From positions 1 through 17,742 of the forward strand of contig JBLIBC010000024.1 of assembly GCA_047632015.1 (NCBI GenBank): 17,742 nucleotides of DNA, given 5' to 3'. The position numbers were made by a program, and so were the translations under genes. Positions 9,901 to 15,520 of this stretch are shown here, one piece after another (the stretch's first letter is position 1; each line of letters begins with the position of its first letter). The notes under the pieces were generated by a model. It saw nothing but the letters and a program-made list of their open reading frames with translations. It was not told where the DNA came from and did not search any database. Source of the stretch: JBLIAZ01 sp047632015. GTDB lineage: Bacteria > Bacteroidota > Bacteroidia > Flavobacteriales_C > GCA-002722245.

Positions 9901-9939
9901 GAACATTTCAAAAAAGGAAACATCACCTTGATAAGGTAG
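3910..9939 (+). CDS. Giant type IX-secreted surface protein: DUF7948-like, SBBP repeats, PKD, four tandem units, type B sorting domain
   Basis: A 2009-residue predicted cell-surface or secreted protein. Residues 1-24 are a signal peptide ending near GFSQ. Residues about 25-235 resemble the DUF7948 domain often found before SBBP repeats (FIPNGGQWHENV near the start, YHDIYPHVNLKVF in the middle). Residues about 240-780 hold SBBP-type propeller repeats with the recurring pattern STYLGG or STYFGG, then D...I.VD...N.Y, then FVAKLS or FVAKFS. A PKD domain lies at about 780-858 (FDNTSN, WSFGDDSTS, SPSHEY, GTYSVKL). Residues 859-1830 are four tandem units of about 243 residues. The C-terminus, about 1918-2009, matches the gliding-motility-associated type B sorting domain (YVPNAFTPNGDGENDVLYV, FNRWGQKVFE, GWDG, VYDYYLKYEC). 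Such domains are known to direct export by the type IX system, which normally works with a PorP/SprF-like partner; none is visible here. Adhesion or matrix function is inferred; no enzyme active site was recognised. Confidence 0.92.
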   Translation: MRIHLRQVIIIVVFYLIPFIGFSQLSPVFIPNGGQWHENVLHKMEVENGAVYMEQDGIKFAFYDEEFFHHLHADASPDSVLKIHAIKVNFVGCNVNAQVTAHDKGSALYNYFLGKDESKWTSGLSGARQLVYHDIYPHVNLKVFGTAAGLKYEFQVLPGGDVTDIKLDIEGADKVVLIRGELNIVTSTRTLVDKAPFSYLGDKLNEVNSSYVLLDSAVTFYVEPTYHTDDTLVVDPELVFSSYSGSTTNNFGYTATYDELGFLYSGSSIFDIGYPTTLGAYSVVFSSNPTGGNDWVYDPFFGWVYAGYTNTDVGLSKYDTTGTKLIYSTYLGGELCEVPHSIIVNSKDELMILGTTGSAQFPTTVGAYDSTFAGGVKVNLSRGIAVNYVNGSDIFVAKLSSDGTQLLASTYFGGSLNDGVNELLNYNYADQMRGDIAVDADDNVYISSCTYSNDLSNMSGAQSTSNGGSEGLVAKFSSDLRTIEWGSYLGGTGNDACYSLILDKGNNVIVAGGTGSNDLVTTPGVAYPTFQGLPTDGFVAKFSPDGSTIDALTYFGTAAYDQAYFVRIDDEQSIYIYGQSASMDSTLVKNAGYYSINSGMFISKLSNDLTNVLWSTTFGSGDGRINLSPTAFAVDICNNIYLSGWGSSSLGFSLIPNWILDPTGRTGHNGGRGTNGMEVTADAFKSSTNGNDFYLLVLDDEANTLQYATFFGGDDSDEHVDGGTSRFDRKGNIYQSVCAGCGGNSDFPIKPNPGAVSAVNNASCNNGVFKFDFQIPAIIADFIVPETGCLNSDYQFDNTSNTLDSTTYFWSFGDDSTSTLESPSHEYLKSGTYSVKLIIRDPVSCNLVDSVSKIIILRDDSLILSKTDTSCFGDSLQIQLVNTFPGNTVYNWSPGKAFGDSTILLPKVLTDTSKTYQLIVTAEPGCADTILHPVYVPFYTWELPDSIACKGDTVVNFVKSDSTFTSYQWARSFSYADTLNKSINDTSFKYFVEPTDTMFYLRMIDGNSCFFIDSLQVNGGNFSIEISNDTMVCDTAPIWSHVTAVDGVVDVVSWAPVLEVEQGQDSISALLNVHPGSNIYKAIVRDKRGCVDNDTIIIWHRQNIILLSKVDTSCAGDSLQILLVDSFPGNTSFDWTPGVTFSDSTILLPKVVADTVETFQLIVSFEPGCTDTVIYSVYVPYYTWDLLDSIACKGDTVNNFVKSDAVFSSYQWSSTVSLSDTLNASVSDTSFKYVVQPNDTLFYLRMIDENSCVFLDSLNVNGGDFSIEISNDTMVCDTAPIWMHLNSVSGIVDTISWTPLTGILNGQDSTSALLAVQVGLNPYQVTAVDTRGCVDTASVLITNRLNSKLYTKRDTSCVGDSLQIELSTVFIDSTKYNWNPGVLLSDSSIYKPKVLTDSSKILLVVVSEYPGCFDTIIYPIFVPELKLEFSATIACLNDTILNYVRSESSVASYQWSTDISFSNQLNTSLKDTSFVYVVSEGDTTFYIKVTDISGCMFVDSLIINGVNFQMEVNLDTLVCDTVPIWENIISHSMSGLDSISWTPTGEVTQGQDSTSALLNIYAYVSDFEIYARDTNGCVSKDSIRIVDNSLNFDLSDTTMCYGDTIQLGFELSYNPLYTFEWIPDVVFDKDSSYSKAVVNDSMKISLVVDNSFCIDTINQFIAVNKIELSLGIDTILCNNSNPISVSVSGEDSLTYYWSSNDGYADTLQKGIGLKGLTFTPGLGMTNIFVKGQDDFGCEDTAEIKVISSFYNLTYPLDSTLCYNDSILLSPNEDISGMGPLNFVWSPSEIIHSDTSLSAVSAYGPHGTWIVQVLSENQYGCKDSDVVTLNFALLDTSVIDATVDPKTILDTESAVIEVTPNNNLYDIFPAESETTQEGNEFTVFPKESKTYLLTVIDSLYEKCRNITSVDVEVLKFVCDDPYIYVPNAFTPNGDGENDVLYVRGKNITKLYFAIFNRWGQKVFETEQQHIGWDGLYEGMKIDPAVYDYYLKYECEGDEEHFKKGNITLIR
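6484..9399 (+). repeat. Four tandem protein-coding units with a 729-base period
   Basis: Cys codons in equivalent motifs lie at 6520 (TSCFGDSLQI), 7249 (TSCAGDSLQI), 7978 (TSCVGDSLQI) and 8707 (TMCYGDTIQL), each exactly 729 bases (243 codons) apart. A second anchor, VCDTAPIW and its relatives, lies at 7006, 7735 and 8464, again 729 bases apart; in unit 4 the equivalent Cys is at 9190, one codon short. Units 1 and 2 are the most alike, unit 3 has diverged, and unit 4 is recognisable mainly by spacing, Cys and Trp positions. Each unit seems to consist of three Ig-like modules of about 80 residues (DTSC...GDS, then DSIACKGDT...YQW, then NDTMVCDT...SWTP). Confidence 0.85.
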
Positions 9940-10005
9940 TTTTTGAGTGTTTGTTGAGTTGAGACATTCAGGGCTAATTTCACGTAACCCAAGTAAACAT
10001 CTTTT

Positions 10006-10832
10006 ATGCGCTTATTTTCTTTGATTATTTTAGCTGCGCTTATCATTAGTTACAAAAAGGACACTGTTACACCTGGAAACGACCCTAATTTCACCGTGGT
10101 CGAAAACACGGATGACGATTTTAAAAAGTGTAAAAGAAGGTTGTTGTTTTTGGCGTGCCAATTTATGCTGTGAGTGGAGTGGGGAATGAAAAACTACTAC
10201 ACGCTGCGAATGTGATGGCTCAATACCTTGATAACAATGAGGATGGAGTTGTTGATAATCAAGCGGTACACGATCCAATGATAAATGCTAACGCATATTT
10301 ATTCATGTGGGAAAAAGAACGAGATGTTGACCGTTTCGATTCACCAGAGGGTAAAGAAAGTCAGGATTTAGGATCAGAAGAAACAGTTCCTGATTGGCAT
10401 GCTAACGGACATACTGGGGAATTTGACGCAGCATTGGAAGAAGTATTACAATTGGTTACTCATGTAGGTTATGCTTCAGTGCATCCCGATGTTTTTGGAG
10501 GGGAAGCAGGAAGTGAGTTGGCAAATGCCATGGATGTGGCTCGAGGAGGTAATTTTACTTCAATTTCAAACTCGTATCCAAGTGGTGCATGGTACAGTTA
10601 TGACGACAAAACCTGTGAATATAATTGCATGGTCACGGAGTGTTTTTATTGGTCTTTGACTTCGTTAATTGGCACGCAAACCAATCGCGGCTCTGATATT
10701 AATGACGAATGGGATTTGAATACAAGGGAGTTGTTACACGTAAAAGATGTCCTCGTTTATAATTTACTCATGAATCCAGTTTACGCTTTACCTGCAGTTT
10801 TACCAGAGGGCACATATACTCAAACCACATAG
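10006..10832 (+). pseudogene. Frameshifted putative lipoprotein gene that has also lost its lipobox cysteine
   Basis: An ATG at 10006 opens a frame coding for a short signal-like segment (MRLFSLIILAALIISYKKD) and an acidic stretch (ENTDDDFKK); it stops at TGA 10171-10173. The conserved-looking body is in another frame, open only after TAA 10131-10133. Adding one A to the run at 10132-10135 would join the two smoothly (FKKCKKKVVVFGVPIYA) into one 275-residue protein. Bacteroidota lipoproteins typically read SCKKD at the first site; here residue 16 is Tyr (TAC, 10051-10053), one base from Cys (TGC). Two independent lesions suggest real decay, but the frameshift could also be a sequencing or assembly error in a homopolymer. 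No slippery heptamer in the right phase is visible, so programmed frameshifting is unlikely. Confidence 0.65.
10155..10832 (+). CDS. Hypothetical protein, intact downstream part of the broken gene
   Basis: This is the longest open part of the preceding locus; with the GTG at 10155 as start it gives 225 residues, though GTG is probably not the real start, because the in-frame codons before it (VVVFG) look like part of the same protein. Visible features are an EF-hand-like calcium loop (DNNEDGVVDNQ), a helical segment FDAALEEVLQLVTHVGY, a Cys cluster TCEYNCMVTEC followed by FYW, and a C-terminal YALPAVLPEGTY. I recall this pattern from uncharacterised proteins of marine bacteria with no known function. 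No signal peptide or catalytic motif is present in this part alone. Confidence 0.5.
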   Translation: MPIYAVSGVGNEKLLHAANVMAQYLDNNEDGVVDNQAVHDPMINANAYLFMWEKERDVDRFDSPEGKESQDLGSEETVPDWHANGHTGEFDAALEEVLQLVTHVGYASVHPDVFGGEAGSELANAMDVARGGNFTSISNSYPSGAWYSYDDKTCEYNCMVTECFYWSLTSLIGTQTNRGSDINDEWDLNTRELLHVKDVLVYNLLMNPVYALPAVLPEGTYTQTT

Positions 10833-11038
10833 GTTTTCGGGAGTTTTGGCGAAGAACATGTTTCTTTTGTTAAGGCGAAAAACTCAATCATAGCAATGGC
10901 TACGGTTTCGTTTTTCAACAAAGAGAAAAGGGAAATGGACAAGTAAAAAAACCGAAAAGCTGTGTGGTTTGAGTATATAAGCACTAAAATAGAATTAAGC
11001 TTTCAAGATTAATTAGTTTCTTTGTATTTGAATTAGTT

Positions 11039-11428
11039 ATGAAGCTACAACGACAAATATTAAGTGCATTGTTTCTGGCATTATATGTTGTAGCGATTTT
11101 ACGTCCCTTTTCTCCTTACGTTAATTATTACTTAAATAAGGAGCAAATTACTGAAGAAAAGTGTGTTAACAAGGATAAGCCAAAACTGGAATGTGATGGA
11201 AAGTGTTACCTTAAAAAGCAGGTGATAAGCATGCAAAAGGAGGATGATAATTCCCCAGGGGTATTGGATTTAAAGGTTGAAAAGTACGTACATGATGGAG
11301 TTGAGCGTAATGATGAAAATCTTTTAAGTTGGGGTGTAGAAAAGGAAAAAATGTTGCCAATCGTTGGGTTTAATGTTTTGCACAGGTATATGTCTGTTCC
11401 TGTTCCACCTCCTAGGATACAGTCTTAA
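11039..11428 (+). CDS. Small membrane-anchored protein with three cysteines, probably metal-related
   Basis: A 129-residue protein. Residues about 7-24 form one hydrophobic segment (signal anchor or signal peptide). It is followed by a short polar region with Cys42, Cys52 and Cys56 in the pattern EKCVN...LECDGKCYLKKQ. I recall similar small proteins with a C...C-x-GKC-x-LKKQ pattern from Bacteroidota, often near heavy-metal genes, but I know of no assigned function. The C-terminus (VPVPPPRIQS) is proline-rich. The next gene, 85 bases downstream on the same strand, encodes a Met/His-rich protein, which supports a joint role in copper or other soft-metal handling. This is inference; the cysteines could instead form a disulfide in the periplasm. 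Confidence 0.7.
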   Translation: MKLQRQILSALFLALYVVAILRPFSPYVNYYLNKEQITEEKCVNKDKPKLECDGKCYLKKQVISMQKEDDNSPGVLDLKVEKYVHDGVERNDENLLSWGVEKEKMLPIVGFNVLHRYMSVPVPPPRIQS

Positions 11429-11455
11429 TTTATTTTCAGCAATTTGCTGATGTTA

Positions 11456-11479
11456 GTGACCAGTATAGTTGTTGGTCAC
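11456..11479. promoter_or_regulatory. Dyad GTGACCA-N10-TGGTCAC, candidate operator
   Basis: Perfect 7-base inverted repeat (11456-11462 and 11473-11479) with a 10-base spacer, in the gap before the Met-rich gene. Its right arm overlaps TTG (11472-11474), which with TATTTTTA (11493-11500), 18 bases further on, could form a promoter. The leader would then be very short. An RNA hairpin acting on readthrough from the small Cys gene is the alternative. Confidence 0.35.
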
Positions 11480-11513
11480 AAGTTCTAAGACTTATTTTTA
11501 ATACAAAATTACA

Positions 11514-12542
11514 ATGAAAAATATCGTAGCCCTTTTTTGGGCTGTTACTTTATGTGTGAACATTTCTGTCGCACAAGATTCAACAGAAACAAATAACCGC
11601 ATAAAGTCTAGGGCAGATGACCATGCGCCGATTGGAGTGATGGGAGATCACGTGCACAGTGTAGGAGAATGGATGGTTTCATACAGGTACATGGACATGT
11701 CTATGAAAGGGAATTTGCAAAAAAGTGATGGAATTACTGACATGGAAATTTATCAAAGTTACATGGTATCTCCTCAAGAAATGACAATGAATATGCACAT
11801 GGTTGGTGTGATGCATGCACCTGCTAGTTGGGTTACATTGATGTTAATGGGGAACTATTCAATGAGTATAATGAATTTAAAAATGATGTCAGGAATGGAA
11901 TTTACAACTCAATCCTCAGGAGTGTCGGACACAAAATTTGGTGGGATGTTCAAATTGCTAAAAAAATCAAATCATCAAATTCATGCAAACGTGATGTTAA
12001 GTATCCCTACTGGAGGTGTTCATTTGACAGATGATACGCCAATGATGACTAACGCGCACCTTGCTTATCCTATGCAAACAGGAAGTGGAACTTGGGATCC
12101 AACTATTGGACTTACTTATATTGGAAAAAGAAAAAGTTTGTCCGTTGGAACTCAGACTTTATTCACATCAAGAATGATGAAAAATAAGCATGACTACAAT
12201 TTGGGTCAAAAATTAGAGTCAACAGCTTGGTTAGCAGTTAGTGCAACACAATCTTTGAGTTTTTCAGCGAGGGCTAAGTTTAAGTTTAATAGCAAAATAG
12301 ATGGAGCAGATTTAAATTTTAGTCCCATGGTGATGCCTTTGTTTAATAGTGATAATTCAGGTGTGAGAATATTGGAAGGTCTACTAGGTGTCAACTATTT
12401 AGTGACAAAAGGATCGTTGAGAAACTTAAGACTAGCGTTTGAGATTTCTTCTCCTTTCATTCAGAATGTTCATGGAATTCAAATGAAAAAAGAGTGGTCT
12501 GGTGTTGTTGGAGTTCAGTACGCTTTTGGGTACGGCCATTAG
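11514..12542 (+). CDS. Methionine/histidine-rich putative outer-membrane protein, possibly copper-related
   Basis: A 342-residue protein with a signal peptide (residues 1-20, ending SVAQ). The N-terminal third contains DHAPIGVMGDHVHSVGEW and then an unusual density of Met, for example YRYMDMSMKG, MTMNMHMVGVMH and LKMMSGM; I count about 30 Met in total. The rest shows alternating hydrophobic and polar residues of beta-barrel type (GTWDPTIGLTYIG, SLSVGTQTLF) and ends with an aromatic residue pattern, AFGYGH. It resembles proteins annotated only as putative transporters in Bacteroidota. Met and His clusters are typical ligands for Cu(I) and Ag(I), so periplasmic or outer-membrane copper handling is inferred, supported by the Cys-rich neighbour. 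No CopA, CusA or CopZ-like gene lies in the window, so the link to copper rests on composition. Confidence 0.7.
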   Translation: MKNIVALFWAVTLCVNISVAQDSTETNNRIKSRADDHAPIGVMGDHVHSVGEWMVSYRYMDMSMKGNLQKSDGITDMEIYQSYMVSPQEMTMNMHMVGVMHAPASWVTLMLMGNYSMSIMNLKMMSGMEFTTQSSGVSDTKFGGMFKLLKKSNHQIHANVMLSIPTGGVHLTDDTPMMTNAHLAYPMQTGSGTWDPTIGLTYIGKRKSLSVGTQTLFTSRMMKNKHDYNLGQKLESTAWLAVSATQSLSFSARAKFKFNSKIDGADLNFSPMVMPLFNSDNSGVRILEGLLGVNYLVTKGSLRNLRLAFEISSPFIQNVHGIQMKKEWSGVVGVQYAFGYGH

Positions 12543-12604
12543 CACTAAAACTTAAATTCAACGTTCTCTTAAGGGCAGTGTAATAGGATTTTTACTTAAA
12601 ATAA

Positions 12605-12620
12605 ATACCAGTACTGGTAT
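12605..12620. repeat. 16-base perfect palindrome
   Basis: ATACCAGTACTGGTAT is fully self-complementary with no spacer and lies 6 bases before the long hairpin between the convergent genes. It could be a binding site for a dimeric protein or simply part of the terminator region. Confidence 0.5.
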
Positions 12621-12626
12621 GGATGT

Positions 12627-12678
12627 CTTGACGCAATTTCAGAAAATAAGTTAGCTTGTTTTCTGAAATTGCGTCAAG
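12627..12678. terminator. Very long hairpin, probable bidirectional terminator between convergent genes
   Basis: The arms 12627-12646 and 12659-12678 are perfectly complementary over 20 bases. The stem continues inward by one G-U wobble and three more pairs, leaving a four-base loop TTAG (12651-12654): 24 pairs in all. It lies between the 3' ends of the plus-strand Met-rich gene (12542) and the minus-strand recQ gene (12723). No long T-run follows on either side, so termination by a classical intrinsic mechanism is not certain; RNA 3'-end protection is another possibility. Confidence 0.65.
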
Positions 12679-12722
12679 TAATTCTTGATTACCAAAATAA
12701 AGGGGGTGAGTGAAGAATTAAA

Positions 12723-14597
12723 CTACGACTTTATTTTATTGCCGTTTCTTGTCAGCTTATCATCGTCTAGGAGCATACGGACTGCCTGAATGGTGGCTTC
12801 TTTGTCAAAGTTGCTTTCAGTAATGATTTCCTGCAAGGTTTTTTCTTCTTTGGTAATGTTAAGAATGGTTTCGTTGATGTTTCGGTTAGCCTGCTTTTTT
12901 AAACAATTGTCACAGTGACCGCAATCAGTTTCGGGTGTTTCGTCAAAATAAAATAAGGCAATGTTAGTCCTGCACTTATGATCCTCCAAAATAAAATTCA
13001 ATATCCCGCGTAACTGTGCAGTGGCATTTTGTTTTCGTTGGTTGATGTTTTTATTGCTGATGGTGACGCTTTTTCCAGGTAACCGCTCCTTAGTGTATAT
13101 CAATATAGGGTGAAAGGAAGGTGTTTGGTACTGAATGATGTACTTGCTTTCTAGTATTTGAAGTGTATTTTTAACTCTAAATTCTGTGATGTCCAGTTTT
13201 TCAGCAATAAAACTTTCGCTGATGTTTTTTGATTCATTAAATATTCCAGTGTAAGACCGTAGCACAAAAGCAAGTACTTTGCTCAATATGTTTTCTTGGT
13301 CTAATATATCACGTAATTGATATCTGTCTACCAACATCATCAATTTGGATGAACGCAGGTTGTTTTCACTTAACATTAAATATCCTTCTGATTCCAAAAT
13401 TTTAATTGCGTGATGCACTAGCAAAGCTTCGTACTTGAATTTTCGCGCGAACTTGTGTACATCAAAAACAAACCCTTTTCCTTTTCCACCGCCAGCTCCA
13501 AATTGAAAAAAATTACCAAGGTTGGTGTATACGTCTTTAATTAAGTCAGGGGTTGGAAACCTGTGTTGTAACATCATTTTTTGGTATTCGATGTCCTCCT
13601 GATTAAACAGTATAATTGCGTTTGCTGTGTTGCCATTTCTACCTGCTCGTCCACTTTCTTGGTAGTATTCCTCCATGTTAGAAGGCACATCCATGTGAAT
13701 TACAAAATTTACTTCCGACTTATCAATCCCCATTCCAAAAGCATTGGTTGAAACAACCACTTTGGTGTCGTTTTTTAGCCAACGTTTTTCTACCTCACGC
13801 CTATCTTTCAAGTCCATTCCAGCGTGATAGTACTCTACAGAAAGACCAATTTGGGCAAGCTTTTTTTGATATTCAGCTGTTTTCTTACGGCTCCTCACGT
13901 ATATAATTCCTGAACCTTTTAGTTTTTTTAGTAAGTGCTTTAGCTCGTTAATTTTATTCTCGGACCTGAAAATCCTGTATATGATATTCTTACGCTGAAA
14001 AGAGCTTCTTATTAATTCATGGTTGTCTTTGATTTCAAGTTGTGTAACGATGTCCTCAATAACCCTTTTAGTTGCTGTGGCAGTTAAAGCAATTATACTT
14101 GCCTCAGGATGCATAACTCTTAAACTAAGAAGGTTGTTGAAAGCAGGTCTAAAATCATGTCCCCATTGTGATATACAATGAGCTTCGTCCACCACTAAGT
14201 AGTTTACATTCATCTGCTCTAACCTGGACTTAACCATAATGGAATTAATTCGTTCAGGCGACAAATACAAAAATTTCACTTTTCCGTATTGGCAATTGTC
14301 CAGCACAATTTCAATTTGTTTGGGACTCATTCCTGAACTTATCATTTCGGCTTTAATACCTCGTTTTTTTAAGGAGCTAACCTGATCATTCATTAATGCG
14401 ATTAAAGGCGAAATAACAATGGCAATACCCTCTTTTAGTAAAGTTGGTATTTGAAATGAAATGGATTTACCCCCTCCAGTTGGAAGAAGCGCTACCGTGT
14501 GTTTTCCTTGTACAGCACTTTCAATAACCTGTTCTTGGTCAGGACGAAGGTTGTCATAACCCCAGTATTCTTTAAGTATTGATAAAGCTGAATCCAA
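12723..14597 (-). CDS. recQ: RecQ-family ATP-dependent DNA helicase, short form without HRDC
   Basis: A 624-residue 3'-to-5' DNA helicase of the RecQ family, involved in recombination and repair. Visible motifs: LRPDQEQVI (motif 0, about 17-25), Walker A PTGGGKS (39-45), DEAH (137-140), the RecQ aromatic loop CISQWGHDFRP (141-151), TATAT (172-176), and motif VI QESGRAGRNG (313-322). The zinc site uses Cys542, Cys559, Cys562 and Cys565 (CRTNIALFYFDE, CGHCDNC). About 170 residues with a winged-helix look (FDVHKFARKFKYEALLVHHAIKI near 378-400) separate helicase core and zinc site, where E. coli RecQ has only a short spacer. No HRDC domain follows; the protein ends in a short predicted winged-helix-like tail (TLQEIITESN...LLDDDKLTRNG). 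The start is TTG at 14597: no ATG lies between it and an upstream in-frame stop, and the next Met is inside the helicase core. It is the last gene of a compact run. Confidence 0.92.
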   Translation of the reverse strand: MDSALSILKEYWGYDNLRPDQEQVIESAVQGKHTVALLPTGGGKSISFQIPTLLKEGIAIVISPLIALMNDQVSSLKKRGIKAEMISSGMSPKQIEIVLDNCQYGKVKFLYLSPERINSIMVKSRLEQMNVNYLVVDEAHCISQWGHDFRPAFNNLLSLRVMHPEASIIALTATATKRVIEDIVTQLEIKDNHELIRSSFQRKNIIYRIFRSENKINELKHLLKKLKGSGIIYVRSRKKTAEYQKKLAQIGLSVEYYHAGMDLKDRREVEKRWLKNDTKVVVSTNAFGMGIDKSEVNFVIHMDVPSNMEEYYQESGRAGRNGNTANAIILFNQEDIEYQKMMLQHRFPTPDLIKDVYTNLGNFFQFGAGGGKGKGFVFDVHKFARKFKYEALLVHHAIKILESEGYLMLSENNLRSSKLMMLVDRYQLRDILDQENILSKVLAFVLRSYTGIFNESKNISESFIAEKLDITEFRVKNTLQILESKYIIQYQTPSFHPILIYTKERLPGKSVTISNKNINQRKQNATAQLRGILNFILEDHKCRTNIALFYFDETPETDCGHCDNCLKKQANRNINETILNITKEEKTLQEIITESNFDKEATIQAVRMLLDDDKLTRNGNKIKS

Positions 14598-14604
14598 GTT
14601 GAAA

Positions 14605-15135
14605 TTATAAATTTATTTGATCAAGTATAAACTTAACACGTTCCGTCGAATTTACAAATGGGACTTCAATTATTTCGTAATTTAAAGCTTGATAAGTGTC
14701 AATGAGATGCTTGTTTATTGAATGCGCATCTTCAAAACTTTCTTTTCGTTCCACATCATTTTGATATATGATTTCCCACGGAGGCATTAAAAAAACTTTT
14801 GATGCATACCTATATTTGGAAGCGGTCTTCATGAATTTATCTACAAAGTTGTCTTGCTGAAAGTGCTTTAAGTAAGCAATGACATCTGGTACTCCTCTGT
14901 CGTAAAAGGCAGCTGTAGAAACTTGCTGGTGGTCTTTAATCTGCTGTTTAACCACTAATTTGCTGAATTCGTAATTGTCCAGCCAAGGCACTTTGTTGCT
15001 GTTTAGTTTTATCTGTTCTTGGATGACTTTTCGTGCAGCTTCGGCGAAAGTTAAGTGTTGCTCAGAAAGTAATTTAATGACTGTGCTTTTTCCAGTTGAC
15101 GGCGCGCCAGTAATAACGAATCGCTCCTTGTTCAT
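14605..15135 (-). CDS. P-loop ATPase/kinase-like protein of the AAA_28 (NadR-like) type
   Basis: A 176-residue cytoplasmic protein. The Walker A motif GAPSTGKST is at residues 10-18, directly after a short beta strand. FYDRG (77-81) is in the position of the Walker B / substrate-binding segment, and a lid-like segment PPWEIIYQNDVERKESFEDA (about 118-137) has the Arg and Lys residues typical of small nucleoside or nucleotide kinases. This layout matches the AAA_28 family, related to the C-terminal ribosylnicotinamide kinase domain of NadR; the NadR helix-turn-helix and adenylyltransferase domains are absent. The real substrate is unknown. It is separated from recQ by 7 bases and from the CoA-binding gene by 9 bases, so all are probably cotranscribed. 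Confidence 0.85.
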   Translation of the reverse strand: MNKERFVITGAPSTGKSTVIKLLSEQHLTFAEAARKVIQEQIKLNSNKVPWLDNYEFSKLVVKQQIKDHQQVSTAAFYDRGVPDVIAYLKHFQQDNFVDKFMKTASKYRYASKVFLMPPWEIIYQNDVERKESFEDAHSINKHLIDTYQALNYEIIEVPFVNSTERVKFILDQINL

Positions 15136-15144
15136 TAGCTGTTG

Positions 15145-15507
15145 TTAATAGTTTCCAATTGAAAGCATGACCAAGGTACAGGCTTCAGTGACTTCAATTC
15201 CAGCTTTTTCAAGTGCTGGGTAAAATGCTGGATTTTCGGTGCCGGGATTAAAAATGACTCTTTTTGGCTTCAATTTAATGATGTAGTCTTTGTACGAATC
15301 TTGATTTTTAGCTGACACATACAAGGTAATACTGTCCAAGTTTTCAAACTTTTCCTGCTGTGTGTGGAATTTAACACCAGCAGTTTCGCCATTTCGCAAA
15401 CCCAGTGCTAAGGTTTCGTGACCGTGAATTGCTAATTTATGAATTGCTTGGTATGAATACCTTTCAGGGTTTTCACTAGCCCCTATTACTAAAGTCTTTT
15501 TGCCCAT
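15145..15507 (-). CDS. CoA-binding domain protein (CoA_binding_2, YccU-like)
   Basis: A 120-residue single-domain Rossmann-fold protein. The nucleotide-binding pattern VIGASENPERYSY lies at residues 7-19, FNPGTEN at 86-92 and EACTLVML at 108-115; this series is characteristic of the CoA_binding_2 family (Pfam PF13380), which is related to the CoA-binding domain of succinyl-CoA synthetase. Length fits the family. Although such proteins are widespread, their physiological role is not established, and no partner acyl-CoA synthetase domain is nearby. It lies 13 bases after the lipoprotein gene and 9 bases before the P-loop gene. Confidence 0.88.
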   Translation of the reverse strand: MGKKTLVIGASENPERYSYQAIHKLAIHGHETLALGLRNGETAGVKFHTQQEKFENLDSITLYVSAKNQDSYKDYIIKLKPKRVIFNPGTENPAFYPALEKAGIEVTEACTLVMLSIGNY

Positions 15508-15520
15508 GATGTATTTTGGA

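Noticed and set aside
10120..10142. Programmed -1 frameshifting as explanation for the split gene
   Set aside because: No X XXY YYZ heptamer occurs in the required phase, and the in-frame TAA at 10131 means slippage would have to happen after it, at AAA-AGA, where re-pairing is poor.
11437..11449. CAGCA-ATT-TGCTG mini-hairpin after the small Cys-rich gene
   Set aside because: Only five pairs with no T-run; too weak to call as a terminator.
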